Part shown: positions 50,046 to 62,450 of the stretch, in pieces
How positions within the stretch are numbered: position 1 is the first letter of the stretch
How the letters are laid out: each line of letters opens with the position of its first letter
DNA from: Pegea sp. RAD2-039
Taxonomy: Eukaryota > Chordata > Thaliacea > Salpida > Salpidae
DNA: 64,000 bases
Direction: 5' to 3'
Assembly (NCBI GenBank): GCA_034620365.1
Contig: JAQGEQ010000297.1
Span: 1 to 64,000 of the forward strand
Notes under the pieces: generated by a model
Told to the model about the DNA's origin: nothing
What the model saw: the letters and a program-made list of their open reading frames with translations, nothing else
Database searches by the model: none
Position numbers and translations under genes: made by a program

Positions 50046-53000
50046 CAATCATTTTAAATAAACAAGTCTTTAGTAGGAAATCAAAGTTATAAGCAAGCAA
50101 TTTAAGGAAATTAAGAGATACAATTGCTAGCTACTGAATAATATTTTTATTTGTAAAATGCTTATTTTACTTTTTCAAATCAAACGTAAAAATAAGACAT
50201 CTAAGCTTGATAATACTTGAAAATAAATAAAATAAAAACAGCAAAAATTATATTTTAAAATATAATCCTTTCTTAACTTTCAGCCTAATTTTGTTTTTGC
50301 TGTATCTGTTTGTATTTTAAATTTGGTTTATTTGAATGTGATTTTAATAATATTTATCAAACATCTTGAATGTTTGCTAATAATAAATGATAAACGGTTA
50401 ATTAATTTTCAGTAATGTCTATATCCAAATATATAACTATTTTATAATTTTAGCCAGATTTTATTTTTTAATTTATTCTGAAATTATATTTAGAAACAAT
50501 TTTTTTAATTACTCTCTATATTCGCTGTAACACGCCCTTTTTGTTTGTCTTGTCTACTACGGTAGCAGCTTACTGCTCCACCATCAAACTGATTCAGGTC
50601 TGTAGCTGATGACACTATTGGTAAAGCAGCCGAAGTAAAAAATTTGAGAAAATATTTTCATATTTTTTAATAAGTTTAGATTAAGCTAATCGTTTATTAC
50701 TTTTATATATAAAAGTCTTTATAATATATATCTTTTATTATTTAATAAAAGTTTTCTTTTAGTTTAAACTGATTGAAATTTATAACAAATTTAAGCTCTT
50801 AATAAAATGTAATAATAACTTTTATTTAAGACTTTACAATTATATTTACAAGCTTAACTTAATTTTGTAGCTTAATAATTTAGCTCTTTTGAATATGTTT
50901 ATCAGAAATTTGTAATTATATAAATTGTAAGATTTCTTTAGGAGCTATTAATTATTTCTTGGACTTATTCAAACTTATTTGAATAAGCCTTGTAAACTTA
51001 AATTTATAAAATTTTACTATTTAAAAATTTTGTTTTGATAATGTTTTTGCACAGAAGTGTTATGCTAACCTAACTGTATAAGATTGGATTCTGGCTTTTG
51101 AAAATATTTCAAAGGTCATATTCAATCTTTCCAGTAGCTATGGCACAAATTAGCACTTTGGTCTATAATTTCATACAAATTGTGTTATTTGTGAAACGTA
51201 TTTAATGAAAGGTGCTCTTTTGATGCACTCTCCTTCGCAATTATTCTAATAAAATAAAAAGAAAAACAAAGTGTAATGAATTTGAAAGTTAGAGTCGGTT
51301 AGGAAGTTAGAGTCGAATTAGAGCCATATGGTCACAGATGTCGTCATCGAAAAAAAGTTGGTCTGGCAGTAGTTACTTGTTAGAAAACAGCGCTGAATGT
51401 AAGGGGCAGAGACCATGATGATATTCCTTAAAAGTTTTAAAGTTCTCTAAATATTCTGTTATCACTAGATTGAATTACTTTTGGAAACTTAATTCTAGTG
51501 CAGTGGGTTGAGGTAGTCGTTAAAGAATTATAATTCATCACTTGTGTTAGCAGGTTTATAATTAAGTGTTAGATTACAATTAATCTAAGAAAGATTCGTC
51601 TGCAAGGTCATTGAAAGAAGATTTGAGATAAGTTTTTTTGAAAAGAGTAATAAAATTGCTTAACTCAATCTTTTTGGTATCAAATATTGACATAGCGTCA
51701 ACGGCGAAGACCACTGATAGCAGAAAATTCTGGAGAACATCGTTTACAGTGAGAGGAGCGTGCGTTTATCTACCCCTATTTTTATATCCACTGTTAGCTG
51801 ACACCAACCAGTGAACTAAAACAGTGACTTCAAGATTTGTAGACTTTAGGTTATACGTAGATATTTTATCTATTAGAAAAGTCACTTAGCTGGTCTGTTG
51901 AAACATATCTACTCTGATATTTTTGTCTCTGATTTTTGTTTTACTCTCAAAGTATTTCTCTCAAAGTAGTTTTAAGTATCTGGCACAACTTACCCATAGT
52001 TTAAGAAGATACTTTTTGATTTCATTATTTGGCGGTATACAAAGCAGCATACCACAACTTCGATGAAGTTAAATGAAGTTGATCTTACCCTAATGTGTAC
52101 AGAGAACAATAGATTTAAAAACAATCGGTTTAACCAATTGTGGACTTCGTCAACAACAAAAATTGAATAGTATATATTTAACCACAAAAGATATAAATCA
52201 GGGCTGCTTAAATGTCATATAGTATTAGAATAGTTAGATTGTAATATTTCCTATTTGTCCTCATAAGCTTCTAATAGTTGGTAATAATAAAATTTCTTGT
52301 TAATATTCTAGTATTTGTTGGTTTATTTTTCGTTATAACTGTGATATAAACAACACAAACATCATTATTAAACGCTTTTTTCGACTAATTATTCCAATTT
52401 ACTTTATTTATTTAATGCGTAGCTGCAGTTTGCACATTCAACACCAATAGTCAACATAATGAATTAGCTTAAAATACTTTACTGTTATACCATCATTACT
52501 TTATCTGAGACAGTTCAACATCAAGCTTAAAAAAACTCTTCATTTATGGAAAAACACCTTTCCTTACTTAGAACTAAAGTTTTTGTAATTTCAAAAACAA
52601 TTAAATGCCTTCTTGTTTGAGAAAATTTAAAATATTTTATTAATTTTCAACCAATATCAGCTCCACATTAGTTCGCAATCATATTTAAGTCTTCCTCAAA
52701 ATCAAAATAATCTTTTATATTGTCAAACGATGTCTTTAATAAAAATTGAGTAAATTGTCTAAACCATTGAAGAAAAGTAAACAGCATTTCTTATACATAA
52801 AAGTTTTTAATTTTCAATTAAAATACTTCAAACATTTTTGAAGAATTTGTTTTAATTTTTTATCTTTTAACATAAAATACAATGATATAATTTATATTTT
52901 CCAATTTGTAAAAATATTAAAAATTGAATATTTCATAAATCGGCTGATGTAAGATGTACAAAATAATAAGAATAGCGAAATAATCGAAATCCTTAAATGG

Positions 53001-53081
53001 CTAATTATAACAAAGTGATATAAACGAGCTGCGAGCTGAGGCTCACTGGTCGAGAGCTTATTCCCTCGCAAAACCTTCGGG
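50046..53081. other. Non-coding stretch with a LINE 3'-end remnant
   Basis: AAAGGTGCTCTTTTGATGCA and CTCTCCTTCGCAATTATT near 51207-51245 are a plus-strand remnant of the LINE 3' end. GC-richer patches at 50520-50640, 51300-51420 and 51690-51830 look like old repeats but match no structure I can name. No gene is seen. Confidence 0.45.
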
Positions 53082-54082
53082 CTAGTCATTCTCAGGCATG
53101 GGCTGGTATTCATCAACTTGTCGCTCATCAAACAAATATTTCCTGAAACAATAAAATATTTATCGTGTAATCATTACCAGATCTAAAATCTTACAAAATT
53201 TTGGGAGTTTTAAAAATCTTAAATCCTCTTTCCTGTTCAGGGAATACATCTTCTAAGAAATAGTAGATATGTCCGCATGTAAACCCTGAAATCAACTGTT
53301 AATTCAACACTGCAGGTCACATGCTGATGACGTCACCTAATAAGTCGACTACGACTAGGTTGTCCATCATCAGAGAAAGGCCAATCAGAACCAAGGGAAG
53401 GTAAGGTGCCTGTTACACATGAGTAATTTAAGTAGACAGTTGTTATGTAGTATGAGTTTACCCGAAATGTGGCCATGCCAAAGAAACTAAATTGAGAATG
53501 AGGGTTCCTCTGACACCAGATGTAAACCATCATAATACTAAAGGATTGTCCAAGGAACAGCAGATTCAGATAAATACCAATAATCTAGATATAAATTTTA
53601 AGTAAGATTGTACAAGTTACTTTGGAAACATACTGCCATGAGACCACCACCGATAAAAAACATGAAGACATAATCAGAAGTTCTGCCGCGAAATGATCCC
53701 TCCTCTAGCAACCGCGAATAATGATAACTAGTTATGTGTTAAGGAACAAATAAGTCAGGTGTTAATGAAGCAGTTAGTCAAGTTTTATAATAAATTTAAG
53801 GATACATAAAAAATAAATTAAATGCGAAATCATATCCAAGTGGCCCAAGGTAGAGGAAGCTGGTGACAAGCCTCCAAAGCTCAAATTCTCGAAATATCAG
53901 TTGAGGGTTGAAGTAGATTTGTAAAGGAGTTACTATTCCCAATTCCTTTAAAAATATTGATGATTAAATCAGCAACTAGTCACGTGAAAAAAACTTACAA
54001 CTGCAAGAGTTGTAATGACGCATGCTGTAGTGTAACCTTTTGTCACTGGAGGAATAAGCATATATTCAGCTTGTAAGGCCAT
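53082..54082 (-). CDS. DERL2: Derlin-2/3-type ER-associated degradation protein
   Basis: Seven minus-strand exons, 54082-53999, 53945-53806, 53727-53634, 53584-53462, 53409-53337, 53285-53195 and 53142-53082, join in perfect phase to a 221-residue protein. It aligns along its whole length with Derlins: [19 protein letters not shown] at the N-terminus, [26 protein letters not shown], the [17 protein letters not shown] block, VYIWCQRNP, and [12 protein letters not shown]. Derlins are rhomboid-like pseudoproteases of the ER membrane that help retrotranslocate misfolded proteins for p97-dependent degradation. The WR motif and the GxxxG-type segments fit. The tail ([19 protein letters not shown]) ends at TAG 53084-53082, shorter than the ~239 residues usual for Derlin-2, and the codons after the stop still resemble the family tail. 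Overlapping longer frames at 52892-53131 and 53333-53533 are partly intron read-through. Confidence 0.93.
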
Positions 54083-57000
54083 CTCTCAATCTGTGTTTAA
54101 ATTTTATATAAATCAAAAACTGTCATCATAATACACATGAATACAAATAACAATAACATGTTTGACAAAGAGCTTTTAAATAATTAATAATTCTAGTTTA
54201 GGATGAAAAGGATAGGAAATATGTCCCTAATCTTTATTTGAAAATATTATGAATGTGGGCATAAATAAATCGGTACAGCATTTAGAGATAAATTAAATTT
54301 AATTTTTCTATTTTTAGCAGTTGCAAAAAAATGTTTTTTTTCAATATATTTAGAAAACTTTAACATTAATTGTCAACAGTTTTATGTATAAGAAACATTA
54401 AAACATTCTTTTAATTACTAAATTTCAAAGTTTTCCAATAGCTTTAATTTATTTGTGATATTACAACATATTTTTTCAATAAACAATTTATATACCACTT
54501 TTGAAATAACAATAACATTAAACAAGAAAACTTAAACTTCAACAAATATAAACTTACCTTATTATTTTTGTGAAAATTTTCAAAAAAAATAAACAGAATA
54601 TATTCTACAATTCTAAAAATCTGATGAAAGCAAATAATTCTTAAAATTTTTTTAATAAGTAACTTATTATAGCTTGGAAATTTAAACTTGAAACAACAAA
54701 TTAGGAAAAGTATTTTTGAAAAAGTTCAAGATTTGGATAAAAGATTCCTGCTCTTAAATGTTATAGACATTAACTATAAAAAAACTTTTAATGAAATCAA
54801 TAAAAAAAGTTATTCTTTACTAAGAAATTATCATCTTCCTCTGAACCTTTAAAATACCTCTTTTAAAGTTTTGATTGTTTTGTATAATTTAGTTTTGTTA
54901 AGCAAGTGCATATAAATAATACTTCCATTAGGAAAGAAGAAAAACATAGAGTTTTGGAGAGAGCAAAGTATAAATCAAAATAAAACACTTTACACTATCA
55001 GTTTTAAACATAACATTAAATTGTTATTTCAAAACTTAATGATGAATTGGATAACTTCATACTATAAATGATTGTATATTAAAAGATATATTTATTGAAT
55101 ATCTACAAAAACAGTAATATAATGAGAAGGAGATTAGAATCAGTTACAAAAAATGATTTATTAGATCTTTGATTTTTAATTTAAATTAATTATTTCTAAA
55201 ATTTTTTTTGGAATTCTAAATATAAATATTTTTACAGCTAAAATGGAAATTGATGGGTATAAAACAAGGTTTTTGACTCCTATAAAAAGAAAAAAATCCA
55301 TTTTGAGATTTGACATTTGTGGATGCATATCATACCTCTATGATGAAACTAAGGCAAAGCTAAATAGACTTAAGGCACTAACCAACATCTGCTGAGGATT
55401 ATACTTAAAGATCCTCCCTTATCAAGGACAACAATACTAGATATCCAAATCTTATAAGTGCTATAAATTATTTAACTTGAACAAAATGAATGTATTAATA
55501 AAAAAAGTATGGAGAACAAGTTATAGAGTTTACAATTTTTTTATATACTAAGAAGCTTCAAAAAAGAAAAAATAACAACAAAGTTTATATATAGAGTAAA
55601 AGGAATTTCTTAATTCTATATAATTCTGATTATAAAAAAACATCAATTTTACTACAAATTAAGTTTTAGTCCAACAAAACTTTTGTAAGATCATCAAGTT
55701 ACAAAATATATTTTAACACTAAACATTAAAACTAATAACTTGTCTATCAAAGTTTTATTTAAAATTACTTAATAATGAGTTTTCTAAACGTTTACTAAAA
55801 GACACATCTTATACTTGTGAAAAAATTAATGTTTTTACTTCTCTGTTTTAAAATAAACAAATAGTTCGAATAGTTTTTGAAATGACAAAAAAATCTAAAG
55901 AAAAATTAAACATTAAAAAAACTAAAATATGAAATGTAGATAACGATAAAATAGATGAAATTTTTTAACAAAAAAATTGAAGGTCAACAATTCCAAAAAT
56001 TTTTTCTTAATTCTTTGGCAGATACCACATATTTAATGGCACCTAATTTGGTCAATAGACTTCATTATTTCAGAAATATGTCGATTAAATAAACGTACAA
56101 AAAGTTATATGTAAGAATAAACGGTATTTATATACATAACAAATTAAAATTAATAATTTCTTTGTTACTAAGCCTTATGAGGTATAATATAGTAACTGAA
56201 CCACTTAAACTAATTAAAAAAACAGAAGTGGTTTATCTTTGATAGAAATCCGGATTTCAACGCAAAAAAAAACGCAAAATTTATTTTAATTTTAAATCAG
56301 CTAAAGGCTTCACTTACAGAGCAATTTGATAAGGCCAATTTTCTTGATGACGTCATCAGCCATGTCTATAAATGGTGTAAAAACTTTCTGAAAGTTTAAA
56401 AGAAAGTGAGTTTAGTAAATATCAACAATCAATCTTAATTAAACTTAACATAATAAATTATTATGAATTAAATTATTCAATTGTTATGTATCAACATTAT
56501 GTTAAATTTCCTAATTAGTTTGTCAATCAGAGTAGTTAGATAATTCAGCATATGCAACTAGATGCTAAGAGTAATATTCTTACAAAATCCTCAACACTAC
56601 AAAATTCAATTTTGAGTGTTTGAAATGTATCTGCTGAGACTTATCAAAAATCAGAAGCAACATGTAGACTAAAAAATTTGTCTAGTAGAAAGTCTTCAGC
56701 AGTCATCATCTCGAGTAAAACTTAAACTTCAAGTTTAAAACAGGAGGTAATCTTCAAAAAAATGACAGAATTGTTTAACAGTAACTAATTTCAGTTAAAC
56801 AAAACACCACTAATTCAAAAAACATTTTATTGATACCTAATTTCTTATCAGTCAAAATCAAAATATTTTACTAACTAATATTTCGTATTTTATTAAAGAT
56901 TCTAATAAAACATTTTTTTAACTATTAGTCACTAAAAACATTTTAATCTTAATCAACGGAAAGCTGAAACACGTGAGTAACCACGTGGTTAGTTACCTGT

Positions 57001-57561
57001 TATAAGAAAATATATCATCTGTATACACTTAGTAAATGCAATTGAAGTTTCATTCATCCATTAACTACTGTGGAGTATCTTTGTCAAATCTTACTTATAT
57101 GGTAAGATGACAGCTATCTAAGGCGAGAAGGTCACGAGCCATCACAGGACACCATCACAACATTCAATTAATTTATCAAAATAACAAAAAACCAATAATT
57201 AGTTTGAAGTAAATCAACCACCTAGAATTTAACAAATTAAATGTAATTAAGATAATCAGATGCAGCAAAGTTTCTTACGAAACTGAAATGTTTACGTTTG
57301 AATTCTTCTAGATTAGTGTAGCTTTTTAAATAAAAACTTTAAAACCTGATGAAGCTTAATTAAACGTTCATTTCAAAAAGTTAAAAGCTTGCTTAATTAA
57401 AAATCTAATCAGAATTTAAAGCATTAATCCTGTATAATTACACTTTGAGTTGTTAAAATAAGAGAATAAAGTTTTAATTTCTGCGTAATAACTAAACCAA
57501 CCGTGTATAACCGATAAAACAGTGACAGTACACGCTTTTAAGTTAACGGTTATAGATCTGA
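54083..57561. other. Region between Derlin and RING-H2 genes, with possible non-coding exons
   Basis: No complete gene. Two minus-strand segments have good splice sites: 56388-56322 (after CTTTCAG, ending at GTAAGT) and about 54626-54559 (ending AAG|GTAAGT). Their phases do not join to each other or to Derlin as coding exons, so they may be 5' UTR exons of Derlin or chance. The Derlin ATG is preceded by AAACACAG, a possible acceptor. Confidence 0.35.
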
Positions 57562-58287
57562 TTACAAAAGTCCATCTTTTGTAACATACCAAGCTTCTTT
57601 TCGAGCGGGATAATTGCATGAGGGACAAGTAGAGTTGTTTTGTAGCCAAGCCATGCTGCAGTGATAATGGAAGCGATGTTGACAAGGTAAAATTGAAATC
57701 TCTTGACCATCCGTTCTCTCAACATAGCACAAGAAACAAGTTCCAAAGTCGTCTCCTTCATCTTGCTTATCATAACAAACAAACTCATGGAATCCAGTCT
57801 GCCCAGTGTTATAAAGCTCAATAGGTCTGTAGGATTTCAGCAACGCTTTTATCTTTTCCACAGTTTTGAAAACAGTGATGCTATACACTGTTCTCTGCAT
57901 TTCCATAGCTTGTGAATATAATGCTTCCAATCTACCGACCTTGTTAGGTATATAGGCATTAAAGCCACAGAACTTTGCTCTTTTCAAAAAAAATATGAAC
58001 TTTCCATCTCCACCGAAGTTCCAGTTCAGTTTTTCAAAGCCTGGTGTCCCAGAAGAAAAATCAAGTTCTGGGCCATAATCCATTGTGATTATCATCTTTC
58101 CCTCACTTTTACTTTCATCAATAATGAGGTCAGTGGTCATCTGAAATCCCTTTTCATCTGGTTCTTCTGTGTATTTAACTTGTCTCAAGTTGTCACATAC
58201 ATAGTAAACAATTTTATAATTAAAAACGTTTCGAAAAAAAGAATCCAGATCCACTTCTTCATTTTGACGACTTCCCGAATTCATCAT
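57562..58287 (-). CDS. RING-H2 finger protein, possible E3 ubiquitin ligase
   Basis: A single-exon frame of 241 residues from the ATG at 58287 to the stop at 57562. Residues 184-224 form a full RING-H2 finger: C184, C187, C202, H204, H207, C210, C221, C224, with FHYHCSMAWLQNNSTCPSC. Such fingers recruit E2 enzymes, so E3 ligase activity is likely. The preceding part (about 63-140) has weak similarity to the Deltex C-terminal domain: EGKM, then RAKFCGFNAYIPN, GRLEALYSQA and TVYSITVF, like the aYLPdn-eG-x-vL-x-L-x-x-Af pattern. In Deltex the RING comes before that domain, so the order would be swapped; I treat this as a suggestion only. No signal peptide or membrane segment. The acidic N-terminus is unique to me. 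Confidence 0.85.
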   Translation of the reverse strand: MMNSGSRQNEEVDLDSFFRNVFNYKIVYYVCDNLRQVKYTEEPDEKGFQMTTDLIIDESKSEGKMIITMDYGPELDFSSGTPGFEKLNWNFGGDGKFIFFLKRAKFCGFNAYIPNKVGRLEALYSQAMEMQRTVYSITVFKTVEKIKALLKSYRPIELYNTGQTGFHEFVCYDKQDEGDDFGTCFLCYVERTDGQEISILPCQHRFHYHCSMAWLQNNSTCPSCNYPARKEAWYVTKDGLL

Positions 58288-60756
58288 TTTATTTACAAAA
58301 TGTAATTCTTGTAAGTAACTGACAAATAAAAACGAAGTATTTGTTACTTTTCATATAAAGATAATAGTTTAATGAACTAAGTCATAATAGTCAGTATATA
58401 ACACGATAACGATTGATAAACGTTATTGCAACGTCTAGATACAAATATTCTTAAAAATTCTTTATTTGAATTTAAATTAAATACTGGAAATTACGTTTTT
58501 TAAAGGCATACAACATCCATACAACAAATCATTCATAATTTAACTGCTTGTAATCTTTCATGTATCAGTTAAAGTTTAAAATTATTGTAGCTAGCTTCGA
58601 TTCATCTTTTAATTTGAGTTTAATTGATAGGCGAAATTATTTTGTTTACATTTCAGTTCATCTGCAGAACTACAATCAAGCTAGGTAGCAACTATTGCTT
58701 AAAACAATTACATTTAACTCACTTGAGTAAGTAAGGAGTAACGAAGTAAGTCGCTAATGTAAATAAAAGATATTATTTTGTGTTATTATTGTTTTATTAT
58801 TAATTTAAGATATTGCTCTAAAGTGTTAATCTTGTCTAAAACCGTGGTGGCAGCTAATAAACACTTTTTCAGGTAAAATAAAATACACTAATAAGCATAC
58901 ATTTCTAAAATGTATTACATAAAAGAAACTTATCAATTATATAAAAAAAGATTATAATCGTTTTGCTAATAATAACTAGAAAGTTAATATATTATAACTA
59001 CAAGAAACGTATAAAATTAAGAACAGTTTGAAAATTGAAGTGGCTGCAATTACGTAAGAAAACGATTTTATCAAGATCAAGATTTGTGTGAAACATAAGA
59101 CTTTACCCGCTTAGAGATAAATCATCGAAGCATGATAAAAGCAAAAAATTACAGAATAGTTAAATCTTAAACCTATACAATAATTGGTTTTTATATTTCA
59201 TATCATAATATTTTAGGAATAACTTTTATTTATTCTTGTAGTTTTACTTGTACTTGTAGACTACTACTTTAGTTACATGTAGTTTACTGCTCAAAAAACG
59301 AATTTTTTTATGTATGTTTGATTTCTGTTTGTTCTAAAGAAAACGAATTGATAATCATTATGATGACTGCATGATGTATTTTACTACTGAAAAAAAAACA
59401 GATAAAGTAAACAAAAAAGCTTTTCTTAGAAGTAAGTATAATGTTTTACATGCTCCAATAATCTAAAAATTTATAAATATTTATAAAAGAATAAAAATCA
59501 AATCTATGAATTAAAATATTTAGCTCTAAGAAATTGCATGATTTTCTGAAAATGTTATATAAATGATAATTAATAAAAAAGTTTTCAAGTTAAAGTTAAA
59601 GTAACTAACTAGAAATCGTCATCGATTGTGTCACTATTTCTCAGTAACAGCCATGTTGTTTCAGTCTATGCTATGTACAAATAAATTCCTTAACAACAGA
59701 TAGTTCAGGCTAGTTCGCAGAATATTGTTCAAAATTATGTTTCAATAAGAGACCTATTTATACAGTTGAGTATAAACTTTTAGTTTTCAATTCATACAGC
59801 TAATAATCTACATAAAAACATTTAAACCACTAACGTATGTTTCAAGTCAACTCAAAGTAATAAAAATCAGGTGCATTAGAAGATCCGTATCGATTAGTTC
59901 GGCCAACATTTTTTGCATAATTAATTATTAGGCGTTTCAAGGAAACTACATAAAATGATGCTAAAATCATGGATAAGACTTAAAAACTAAACTATTTACT
60001 TTTTTTTTATTAATTGTACCACTATCTTAAACTAAACCGTGAAATTTAAACAACAAAAATAACAAATAATTTGAAATGATCGTGATTTCTATTGACCAAT
60101 CAATAATATGTAAATATTTCTGAACAAAATTATATTTTATTTTAGTTAAGTTAGTTTATTTAGTTTACCTAGATATAAGTTATAAAAAATATTTAGAAGT
60201 AAGAATAAAAAACAATTAACTATACTAAACCTAAATGATTGCCTTATGCCTACTAATGCCAATTGAATTGTTATGCCACTTTTTTCATTACAGATTACTT
60301 TCTGATCAATAAGTTCTATTCTAGAATACTTTTAGTTATATTGTTAAATAATTTAAAAAAATAATTGCTTAACAAAAATATTAACATACCTTGTTATTAC
60401 CTTTAATTTTGCAGGAGATATGATAATTAAAATAACGACTAAGAACATTTAATAAAAATTATTTACAAAAAGAAAATATTATAATTTTACAAGCGAATCG
60501 ATTCATTAATAGGAAATATAAAATCTTTATTTCTACTGAAAGAATGTTTTATCAACTAAATGACAGACAGAATATACGTTTTACCTTTTTTGTATTTTAT
60601 TTAAATCCTTTTAATCCTATAATTTAGGATAATTATTTTAGATTGGTTTAAAATTATCAAATAAACAATAAACCTTCACTTTTCTACTAAAAATTATGAG
60701 ATTAATGCAAACATTGATACTATAAGTCAAATGTATCCTACTCAGCAACTATTTTT
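58288..60756. other. Upstream non-coding stretch
   Basis: No open frame, exon or repeat was identified. The promoter of the RING-H2 gene should be in the first few hundred bases. Confidence 0.5.
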
Positions 60757-61626
60757 TTAATTTGCCTTTAAGCAATACAGTAAAGTTTTCAAATATTTTG
60801 AAAGAAGTTTGTTTACAAAAGAGTAATTTCAAACAAAGGAGTCTTTTCTTCTCAAACCTGTTCTCTATAGAATGATGTACAGTACTACGTGTAACTGTAA
60901 AGTGAATACAACTAATGAAGATTAAATCTGTATTATCTCTTATAAGACTCGACGTATAATTTTAAAAATCAGAAAATATCTTTATTTCATCAGCCGAAGT
61001 TTCGAAAAAGTATTTTTAAATTAAAACTAATAAAATATGTTATTTACAAATAGTTTAATTTTGTGTAATTTATTAATAGTAAAATTGAGTATTTTAAAAC
61101 CTGATAGTCTTAATCTTATTCCAACATTGAAAAATTATAATATTATGTTTAAAAAGGAAGAAAAAGGACAATTATTTGGAAACTACTAAACTTATTCTAG
61201 TTATGCCACGAAATGTAAGCCTTAAACATAAATATTTTGCATTTTTTTGTAAATAAGTTTGAATAAACAATTATTCTCTAGGTTTGGAAAACTCACTTAC
61301 AGTTTCCTTCAAGGCAAAGATTTACTATTTTTATTTTATCTTACAACTAAACAAAGTTTTATAACAAGAACAGTTTGAGACGGAATGTTTGTAACTTTTT
61401 CTCTATCTAGATGATAAATATTATATTTGTTTGACTTCAAAACTACCAAATACTTAAACTAGTACACTGAGAGAAACAAAAATGATCGATTCAACTCTAA
61501 GCATCATTCTTTTCATGCACTTTAAAACAATAATTTAAAAAAATAAATTTTGATAAATTTGAACCAACTGCCTGGCCATTTCCTTTTAACTTAACCTTTA
61601 GTTTCTAAAACTTTTAATTTATATTT
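60757..61626 (+). repeat. Tandem duplication, copy 1
   Basis: AATTTGCCTTTAAGCAATA at 60760 begins a block that repeats from 61629 in the same order: GTTTGTTTACA, TATGCCACGAAA (61203 versus TACGCCACGAAA near 62081), and CAACTGCC-x-GGCCATTT near 61565 versus GACTGCTTGTCCATTT near 62388. It is non-coding. Confidence 0.75.
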
Positions 61627-62450
61627 CAAATTTGCCTTTAAGCAATATAGTAAAAGTTTTCAAATATTTTGAAATAAGAAAAAAGTTTGTTTACATAAGA
61701 GTATTTTCAAAAAAAGGGGCCTTTTCTTTTAAAACACGTTTTCTATAAAATGATTAACAGTAACAGGTGTAACTATAAGGTGAAAACTTGACGGTAATTA
61801 GAGATTTCATCTGTAATTTCTTATTTATAATAAAATGTGTAAATTTAAAAATCTGACTTTATCTTATATCATCAGTAAAAGATTTATTGAAGTATTTCAA
61901 AGAAAAAATATTTAAATTATTTTTATAAACAGTTTAAATTTCTTCACTCTATTAATAAACAAAATGATTTTTTTATACTTGATAGGCTAAAATTAAATCA
62001 AAGATTCTGCTATTAAAATAGCAAATAATAACAGTCAATAATAGGTGAAAATTTTAAAAATTCTGAATTTATTCTTGGTTACGCCACGAAAAGTATATTT
62101 TGAACATAAATATTTAGCATTTTTTTATAAATGTTTTCTAATAATTATTATCTATTTTACTTTGTAACTGAAAATAAATTATATAATAAAATTAAATTGA
62201 AATGATTTTCTTTTTAATTTTTACCTTTCTAAATAATAATTAATACATCTGATGAAGTCCAAGGTTACTTACTGAAGAAAGTAAGATGAGAAAAAAATGA
62301 TGGACTCATCTCTAAACGATCTAGTTTTACGTTTCATCCGCATCAAAAAGAAGGACTAATATATTAAACTTTGGCAAAACTAAACCGACTGCTTGTCCAT
62401 TTCAAGTTACTAAAAGCTCTGGTTTCTAACATTTTTAATCTATATGAAGT
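61627..62450 (+). repeat. Tandem duplication, copy 2
   Basis: Diverged direct copy of 60757-61626, slightly shorter. No gene in either copy. Confidence 0.75.

Noticed and set aside
52892-53131. 79-codon minus-strand frame
   Set aside because: It reads Derlin exon 7 in the wrong frame and runs on into the 3' flank.
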